From the NCBI GenBank assembly GCA_902569735.1, contig CACFVE010000007.1:1-49638 (forward strand): DNA of 49,638 bases. Reading direction: 5' to 3'. Positions 44,438-49,638 of the stretch are shown piece by piece; the first letter of the stretch is position 1, and each line of letters starts with the position of its first letter. This stretch comes from an uncultured Pelagibacteraceae bacterium. GTDB taxonomy: Bacteria > Pseudomonadota > Alphaproteobacteria > Pelagibacterales > Pelagibacteraceae. The translations under genes and the position numbers were made by a program. The notes under the pieces are model-generated. The model was not told the origin of the DNA. It saw only the letters and a program-made list of their open reading frames with translations, and searched no databases.

Positions 44438-46560
44438 TTTACCAATCTTAAATTTTGAGGTTTAGCTCTTAAAATTGACTTACCACGACCTGATAAACTT
44501 GGGTTCTTCATGAAATAGGAATGTGCGGAAAAGCCTTTTTCTTGTTCTTTATTATAGTTTCCTAAGCTATCTAAATACCATGTTTCTGATTTATCTTTAA
44601 AGTTGGCTAACATAATTTGATCTAAAATTTGCTCATGCACAGTATTGTTTTCTATCGGAATTATAATTTCAATTCTTCTATCTAAATTTCTAGGCATTAA
44701 ATCTGCAGATGAAATATATACCTGATTCTCTCGAGAAGGCATAGAATTACCATTTGCAAAACAATAAATTCTTGAGTGTTCTAAAAATCTGCCAATAAGG
44801 CTTTTTACTTTTATATTTTCAGATTGACCTTTAACTCCAGGTCTTAAGCAGCATACGCCTCGTACTGATAAGTTTATTTTTACTCCTGCGTTTGAAGCTT
44901 CATAAAATTTCTTAATAATTCCAGGGTCTACAAGAGAATTCATTTTTGCCCATATTTCTGCAGGTTTTCCTTTACTTGCATTTACAATTTCATTTTCAAT
45001 TTTTTCTTCAAAAAAATTCCTACTATTTAATGGAGACATAAAAATTTTATTCAATTTTTTGGGTTTTGCATAACCAGTTACATAATTGAAAAATTTTTCA
45101 ACATCTTTGGCCAAGTCTTGATTAGAGCTAAACAGTGATAAGTCAGTATAAATTTTTGCGTTAATTGGATGATAGTTTCCTGTGCCTAAGTGAACATAGC
45201 TTCGCGTTTTTGCTCCTTCTTTTCTTAAAACTAAACTTGCTTTTGCATGCGTTTTGTATTTTGCGAATCCGTAAACAATTTGAACGCCAGCTTTCTCTAG
45301 TTTCCTAGATAATTCAATATTAGCTTCCTCATCAAATCGAGCTTTTATTTCTATTACGGCTGTAACAACTTTTCCGTTTTCTGCTGCTCTACTTAGTGCT
45401 TTTACGATAGGAGAGTCAGGTGTGGTTCGATACAAAGTTTGTTTGATACCGATAACTTTGGGATCTTTTGCTGCAGCTTCTAAAAATTGAATTACTACAT
45501 CAAAAGTTTCAAAAGGGTGGTGTACAACAAAATCTTTACTTCTTATAGCTGAAAAAAATTTATCATCAAATTCCTTCAATCTTTCAACTTCTCTAGGATT
45601 AAACTTTTTAAATCTCAGCTTTGGATCTTTCTTTTTACAAATTTCATCTATATCTTGTATTCCAACCAATCCTTCAACCTCATAAATATGATCTTCGTCC
45701 ATTTTAAATTTTTTTGAAATAAAATTTAAAAGGTTTTTATTTGAATTAGTGAGTACTTCAAGTTTAACTACGTTTCCCCTTCTTCTTTTCTTAATTGCTT
45801 TTTCAAAATATCTCACAAGATCAGCAGCTTCATCATCTATTTCAATTTCGCTGTCTCTAATTATTTTAAACTGCAAACTTGCCTCGATATTATGGTCTGG
45901 AAATATTTCATTTGCAAATTTACAAATTACGTCATCAATTGTGACAAATTCATTTATTGTTTCAGAATTTTTTAGAGATATAAATTTTGGAAGTGCTCTT
46001 GGTATAACTATAATTGCGTTTAGTTCTCTTTTTTTTTTAATTCTGCTCATTCTTAATAAGATTGCTTGGCCTTTATTTGGTATAAAAGGAAAGGGATGTG
46101 ATGGATCGATGGCAGTAGGTGTTATTATAGGATAAATTGTTTCCTGAAAATATTCTCTTAGATACATAAGATCCTTCTTATTTAGTTCTGACATTTTTCG
46201 AATGAAAATTTTTTCTTTTGATAGCTCTTTTTTCAACTCTAGGAACGCTTCGTTTTGCTTCTTTAATAGATCTTTAGTTTTTAATACGACCCTGTTTAAT
46301 TGATCCTCTGCAGTTAATCCATCTGCGCTTAATTCGTCAAAACCATCTTTAATTTGATTAAAAAGTCCAGCGACTCTTACCATAAAAAATTCATCTAAAT
46401 TTGTACCTGCGATTGATAAAAATTTTACTCTTTCAAATAGAGGATTTGTTTTATCTTTTGACTCTTCTAAAACACGATCATTAAACTGAAGCCAAGATAA
46501 TTCTCTGTTTATGAGTTGATTGCTAATATTAGCGTTTTCTGAAAATGATGCTTTCGACAT
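44434..46560 (-). CDS. ppk: Polyphosphate kinase 1
   Basis: Polymerises the gamma phosphate of ATP into polyphosphate, reversibly, at the membrane. The 708 residues begin with NRELSWLQFNDRVLEE and the N-terminal domain ends in SIAGTNLDEFFMVRVAG. The autophosphorylated histidine is H438 in YKTHAK, and the C-terminal phospholipase-D-like domain has HLGTGNYHP and EHSRIYCF. It starts only 22 bp from the divergent sixA. Confidence 0.95.
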   Translation of the reverse strand: MSKASFSENANISNQLINRELSWLQFNDRVLEESKDKTNPLFERVKFLSIAGTNLDEFFMVRVAGLFNQIKDGFDELSADGLTAEDQLNRVVLKTKDLLKKQNEAFLELKKELSKEKIFIRKMSELNKKDLMYLREYFQETIYPIITPTAIDPSHPFPFIPNKGQAILLRMSRIKKKRELNAIIVIPRALPKFISLKNSETINEFVTIDDVICKFANEIFPDHNIEASLQFKIIRDSEIEIDDEAADLVRYFEKAIKKRRRGNVVKLEVLTNSNKNLLNFISKKFKMDEDHIYEVEGLVGIQDIDEICKKKDPKLRFKKFNPREVERLKEFDDKFFSAIRSKDFVVHHPFETFDVVIQFLEAAAKDPKVIGIKQTLYRTTPDSPIVKALSRAAENGKVVTAVIEIKARFDEEANIELSRKLEKAGVQIVYGFAKYKTHAKASLVLRKEGAKTRSYVHLGTGNYHPINAKIYTDLSLFSSNQDLAKDVEKFFNYVTGYAKPKKLNKIFMSPLNSRNFFEEKIENEIVNASKGKPAEIWAKMNSLVDPGIIKKFYEASNAGVKINLSVRGVCCLRPGVKGQSENIKVKSLIGRFLEHSRIYCFANGNSMPSRENQVYISSADLMPRNLDRRIEIIIPIENNTVHEQILDQIMLANFKDKSETWYLDSLGNYNKEQEKGFSAHSYFMKNPSLSGRGKSILRAKPQNLRLVK

Positions 46561-46582
46561 ATATAAATGTTAAATTAAAAAT

Positions 46583-47107
46583 ATGTTTAAATTATATGCG
46601 ATGAGACACGCTAAATCTAGTTGGGATTTTCCAGATTTAGATGATCATGACAGGCCATTGAATAAAAGAGGGGTAAATTCAGCAAAATTAATTTGTGAAT
46701 TTTTTATTAAAAAGAAATTAAAATTTGATTTAGTTTATTGCTCGTCCTCTAAAAGGACAATACAAACATTAAATATATTGTCAGAAAAAATCAGTTTTAA
46801 GAAAATTATTAAAAAAAAAGCGCTTTATCATGCTAGTGAGGATGAAATTATTCATATCTTAAAACAAACAGTTGATAATTATAAAACTTTACTTTTAATC
46901 AATCATGAACCTTCAATTAGTGAACTCATAAATCGAATCTGTCTTAAAGAAAACTCTGATCAATTTGAAAATTTAAAAAGAAAATTTCCTACTGCAGCCG
47001 TTGCTGAAGTAAGTTTTAATTTCAATGATTGGAAGAAGTTATCAAAAGTTAAAGGAAAATTAATATCATTTATAAAGCCAAAAGATCTTCAAGAATCTAA
47101 GGAATAG
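46583..47107 (+). CDS. Phosphohistidine phosphatase (SixA-like)
   Basis: A 174-residue histidine phosphatase with the RHA catalytic motif (R8-H9-A10, in AMRHAKSSWDFP) and the DHDRPLNKRG block; a second His lies in LINHEPS. SixA-type enzymes dephosphorylate His-phosphorylated carriers. It is a single gene divergent from ppk and ends 19 bp inside the end of phoB. A direct role in phosphate control is only suggested by its position. Confidence 0.85.
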   Translation: MFKLYAMRHAKSSWDFPDLDDHDRPLNKRGVNSAKLICEFFIKKKLKFDLVYCSSSKRTIQTLNILSEKISFKKIIKKKALYHASEDEIIHILKQTVDNYKTLLLINHEPSISELINRICLKENSDQFENLKRKFPTAAVAEVSFNFNDWKKLSKVKGKLISFIKPKDLQESKE

Positions 47108-47772
47108 CCAGCAGATCTTACTGTTCTGATAAGATCTTTCTTGCCATCAATATTTATTGCTTTTCTTAGTCTTCTTATATGAACATCTATAGTTCTGGAC
47201 TCCACATAAATATCATCTCCCCATACAGAATTTAGAAGTTGCTCACGCGAATATACTCTTTTTGGATTCTTTATTAAAAAATCAATTAGTTTAAATTCTG
47301 TAGGACCAACTATAACTTCTTTATCTGCTCTATAAACTCTTCGTTGAACTCTATCTACTTTTAGATCCTCAAATACTACAACATCAGCGGCAACACTTGG
47401 TTTAGATCTCTTTAATAAAGCGTTAACTCTTGCAATAAGTTCTTTTTGGCTGAATGGCTTAGTTACGTAGTCATCAGCTCCTGTTTCAAATCCTTTCAGT
47501 TTGTCTTCCTCTTCACCTTTGGCTGTTAACATAATGATTGGGATATTTTTGTGAAGATTGCTTCTTTTCAAATTTTTACAGACTTCAACACCTGAGATAT
47601 CTGGCAACATCCAATCTAATAAAATTAAATCAGGATTTTTTTCCTTTATATTTCTAATAGCGTCTTCTCCATTGACTGCATAATCAACTTTGTGACCCTC
47701 TTTTTCTAAATTGTATTTAAGCAAAGTTACGATGGGCATTTCATCTTCAACTATGAATAAATTTGCCCTCAT
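47089..47772 (-). CDS. phoB: Phosphate regulon response regulator
   Basis: A 227-residue OmpR-type regulator. The receiver has acidic residues E9, D10 and E11, the phosphorylated D53 in LLDWMLPD, and K in VTKPFS. The winged-helix domain has RVYSREQLLNSVWG and RTIDVHIRRLRKA, typical of PhoB. Phosphorylated PhoB activates pst and other genes at low phosphate. It shares one base with phoU. The kinase phoR is not in the window and probably lies upstream of pst or elsewhere. Confidence 0.92.
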   Translation of the reverse strand: MRANLFIVEDEMPIVTLLKYNLEKEGHKVDYAVNGEDAIRNIKEKNPDLILLDWMLPDISGVEVCKNLKRSNLHKNIPIIMLTAKGEEEDKLKGFETGADDYVTKPFSQKELIARVNALLKRSKPSVAADVVVFEDLKVDRVQRRVYRADKEVIVGPTEFKLIDFLIKNPKRVYSREQLLNSVWGDDIYVESRTIDVHIRRLRKAINIDGKKDLIRTVRSAGYSLDS

Positions 47773-48452
47773 TATCCTTTTGGTCGGTCTCCCTCTAAAT
47801 AATCTCCTGTAATCAGAAAATAAACTTGCTCTGCAATATTGGTTGCATGATCTCCAATCCTCTCAATATTTTTAAGCATGAAAAGTAGTTGGGTTACTTT
47901 TTGTATATCGTTTTTATTTTTTTCTAAATGCTTTATTGCAGCTTCCATATTAGCATTAGTAATTTGATCTATTTCTTCATCAGAATTCCAAACATTTTCT
48001 GCTGTATCTTTAGCTCTATGTAAATACGAATTTAAAACTGCATTGACTTGTTTTGATGCTTTTAAACCAGCTATTTCGAAATTTTTAGTTATATCATTAG
48101 GTAAATCAGTTCCAATTATAGTTAATCGTTTTGAGATATTTTTTGCTAAATCACCAATTCTCTCTAAGTCTGAAGAAACTTTTAAAGCAACAACTGTCTC
48201 TCTTAAATCAATTGCCATAGGTTGCCTTAAGGCAATCAAATTTACAACTTGCTCTTCTATATTTAATTCATACTTATCGATTAATTCGTCATCTTTAATA
48301 GATTTTTCTGCTAAGCTAATATCTTTTTTAACTAAAGATTGAATGGAGTTTTCTAGCTGTTTCTCAACACCCGCTCCCATTTTCGCTATTGTATCTTTTA
48401 ACAACTGAAGTTGCTCTTCGTAAGATTTTACTATGTGCGGTTTTTCACTCAT
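47772..48452 (-). CDS. phoU: Phosphate signalling protein PhoU
   Basis: The 226-residue negative regulator linking Pst transport to PhoR. Two helical PhoU repeats are visible, each with the metal-binding ERIGDLAKNI or ERIGDHATNI motif. It overlaps pstB and phoB by one base each, so pstA-pstB-phoU-phoB is one transcript. Confidence 0.94.
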   Translation of the reverse strand: MSEKPHIVKSYEEQLQLLKDTIAKMGAGVEKQLENSIQSLVKKDISLAEKSIKDDELIDKYELNIEEQVVNLIALRQPMAIDLRETVVALKVSSDLERIGDLAKNISKRLTIIGTDLPNDITKNFEIAGLKASKQVNAVLNSYLHRAKDTAENVWNSDEEIDQITNANMEAAIKHLEKNKNDIQKVTQLLFMLKNIERIGDHATNIAEQVYFLITGDYLEGDRPKG

Positions 48453-49207
48453 TAACCAAACCTCCCTGTAATGTAATCCTGAGTTTGTTGTTTGTCAGGA
48501 TTTTTAAATATTTTATCTGTTGATCCAAATTCTATAAGTTTTCCCAAATGAAAGAAACCCGTTTTTTGAGATACCCTAGCTGCTTGTGACATTGAGTGGG
48601 TAACTATTACAATTGTGACCTCTTTTTTAAGATCATCAATAAGTTCTTCAATTTGAGCTGTTGCTATTGGGTCAAGCGCTGAACATGGTTCGTCCATAAG
48701 AATCACTTCTGGGCTTACAGATATAGCTCTTGCAATACATAGTCGTTGCTGTTGACCGCCTGATAAACCAGTTCCGATTTCATCAAGTCTATCTTTAACT
48801 TCGTTCCACAGGGCAGCTTTTTTCAAACTTGTTTCAACTATTTGATCCATTTCTTCTTTGCTCTGTGCAATACCGTGAATAGTAGGCCCATAAGCTACAT
48901 TTTCATAAATTGTTTTAGGGAACGGATTGGGTTTTTGAAAAACCATACCAACGTTTTCCCTAAGTCTCACAACATCTAATTTTCTTGAGTTCAGTTCTAG
49001 GTTGTCCATTTTAATACTGCCTTCAACTCTACAAATATCTATAACATCGTTCATTCTGTTCAAGCATCTTAAGAAAGTAGACTTTCCACACCCAGATGGC
49101 CCAATTAAAGCTGTAACTTCTTTTTCTGCTATATCTATAGAGACATCAAATAATGCCTGTTTAGATCCGTAATATACATTTACATTTTCCGCTTTTATTT
49201 TACTCAT
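48452..49207 (-). CDS. pstB: Phosphate ABC transporter ATP-binding protein
   Basis: The 251-residue ATPase of high-affinity phosphate uptake. Walker A is GPSGCGKST (36-44), the signature is LSGGQQQR, Walker B is [13 protein letters not shown] and the switch His is in VTHSM. The [19 protein letters not shown] stretch is specific for PstB. It starts on the base after the pstA stop and shares one base with phoU. Confidence 0.96.
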   Translation of the reverse strand: MSKIKAENVNVYYGSKQALFDVSIDIAEKEVTALIGPSGCGKSTFLRCLNRMNDVIDICRVEGSIKMDNLELNSRKLDVVRLRENVGMVFQKPNPFPKTIYENVAYGPTIHGIAQSKEEMDQIVETSLKKAALWNEVKDRLDEIGTGLSGGQQQRLCIARAISVSPEVILMDEPCSALDPIATAQIEELIDDLKKEVTIVIVTHSMSQAARVSQKTGFFHLGKLIEFGSTDKIFKNPDKQQTQDYITGRFG

Positions 49208-49638
49208 TTAACTCCATTTCTTTTCAAATTTGTGTCTAACTATTTGAGCTGCCAAGTTCATTAAAATTAAAAAAGCTAGAAGCACCATAATACATGCGGA
49301 TACTTTTTCAACAAAACCTCTCTCAGCACTTTCTGACCATATATATATCTGTACTGGTAAACTTGCAGCAGGATCAACTGGCGTGCCAGGAATTGTATTC
49401 ACGAAAGCAACCATTCCAATTAAAATTAAAGGAGCTGTTTCTCCTAAAGCTTGAGCTAAGCCAATTATCGTTCCAGATAAAGTTCCAGGCATTGATAGTG
49501 GCACAGTATGATGCATGGTCGTTTGCATATTGCTTGCACCCATCGCTAAAGCAGCTTCTCTTATACTTGGAGGAACAGCTTTTAAAGAGGCTCTTGCAGC
49601 AATAATTATTGTTGGTAATGTCATAAGTGACAGAGTAA
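49208..49638 (-). CDS. pstA: Phosphate ABC transporter permease PstA (partial)
   Basis: The C-terminal ~143 residues are in the window; the gene continues past 49638, and the ATG at 49624 is an internal Met, since the frame stays open to the edge. Blocks are TLPTIIIAARASLKAVPPSIREAALAMGAS, the permease EAA loop, and QALGETAPLILIG, followed by two transmembrane helices. It precedes pstB in the expected order; pstC and pstS should lie just beyond. Confidence 0.93.
   Translation of the reverse strand, partial: TLSLMTLPTIIIAARASLKAVPPSIREAALAMGASNMQTTMHHTVPLSMPGTLSGTIIGLAQALGETAPLILIGMVAFVNTIPGTPVDPAASLPVQIYIWSESAERGFVEKVSACIMVLLAFLILMNLAAQIVRHKFEKKWS

Overview
The window is AT-rich (about 30% G+C by eye), almost fully coding and organised in long, tightly packed operons. 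The gene content is alphaproteobacterial: GcrA, a DUF2093 protein, a BamF/DUF3035-type lipoprotein beside lspA, the TIGR01459 HAD protein beside ribF, a short HisG with HisZ, an Anbu-type protease, and a tRNA-His/HisRS pair of the alphaproteobacterial type. Small spacers, frequent 1-14 bp gene overlaps and scarce Shine-Dalgarno sequences fit a streamlined marine lineage such as Pelagibacterales (SAR11) or a similar AT-rich marine group. That placement is inference. No insertion sequence, phage gene or CRISPR array was seen, and no stretch above 300 bases lacks a gene.

Layout. 1-2918 (+): the end of a dual CDGSH iron-sulfur protein, an L-2-haloacid dehalogenase, pirin, a quinone oxidoreductase and DUF1289. 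2920-9036: a DUF2721 protein (-), then ubiA, msbA, waaA, lpxK and an lpxL-type acyltransferase (+), a lipid A assembly and export operon. 9046-11101: DUF2093 (-), purD and rsmD (+). 17505 down to 11098 (-): HAD, ribF, ileS, lspA, lipoprotein and pgi. 17587-19694 (+): groESL with a sigma-32-like promoter and a strong terminator. 19719-25283: an isolated FkbM methyltransferase (+), then hisG, hisZ, hisS, tRNA-His, cspA and accA (-). 25398-31871: malate synthase G (+), then recR, ybaB, dnaX, the 4.5S SRP RNA, pheA and kdsB (-). 31966-36032: a membrane-anchored cytochrome c (+), argF, argD and an ABC-2 permease (-), and gcrA (+). 36034-39120: a zinc regulon, zur-znuB-znuC (-) facing znuA (+), with a Zur-type operator between. 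39126-42800: a circularly permuted ATP-grasp protein (-), Anbu, a small membrane protein, an ArsC-type reductase and an aquaporin (+). 42932-49638: ppx and ppk (-), sixA (+), then phoB, phoU, pstB and pstA (-), a polyphosphate and phosphate-starvation block.

The window is mostly housekeeping. The points most worth following are a non-canonical tRNA-His with its co-adapted synthetase, an AccA with an extra C-terminal membrane anchor, a ten-A run in dnaX that could yield a gamma-like product, a 238-bp spacer with tandem hairpins, a malate synthase leader without the glycine riboswitch known in SAR11, a reduced Anbu neighbourhood, and an arsC-aquaporin pair close to the phosphate uptake genes.
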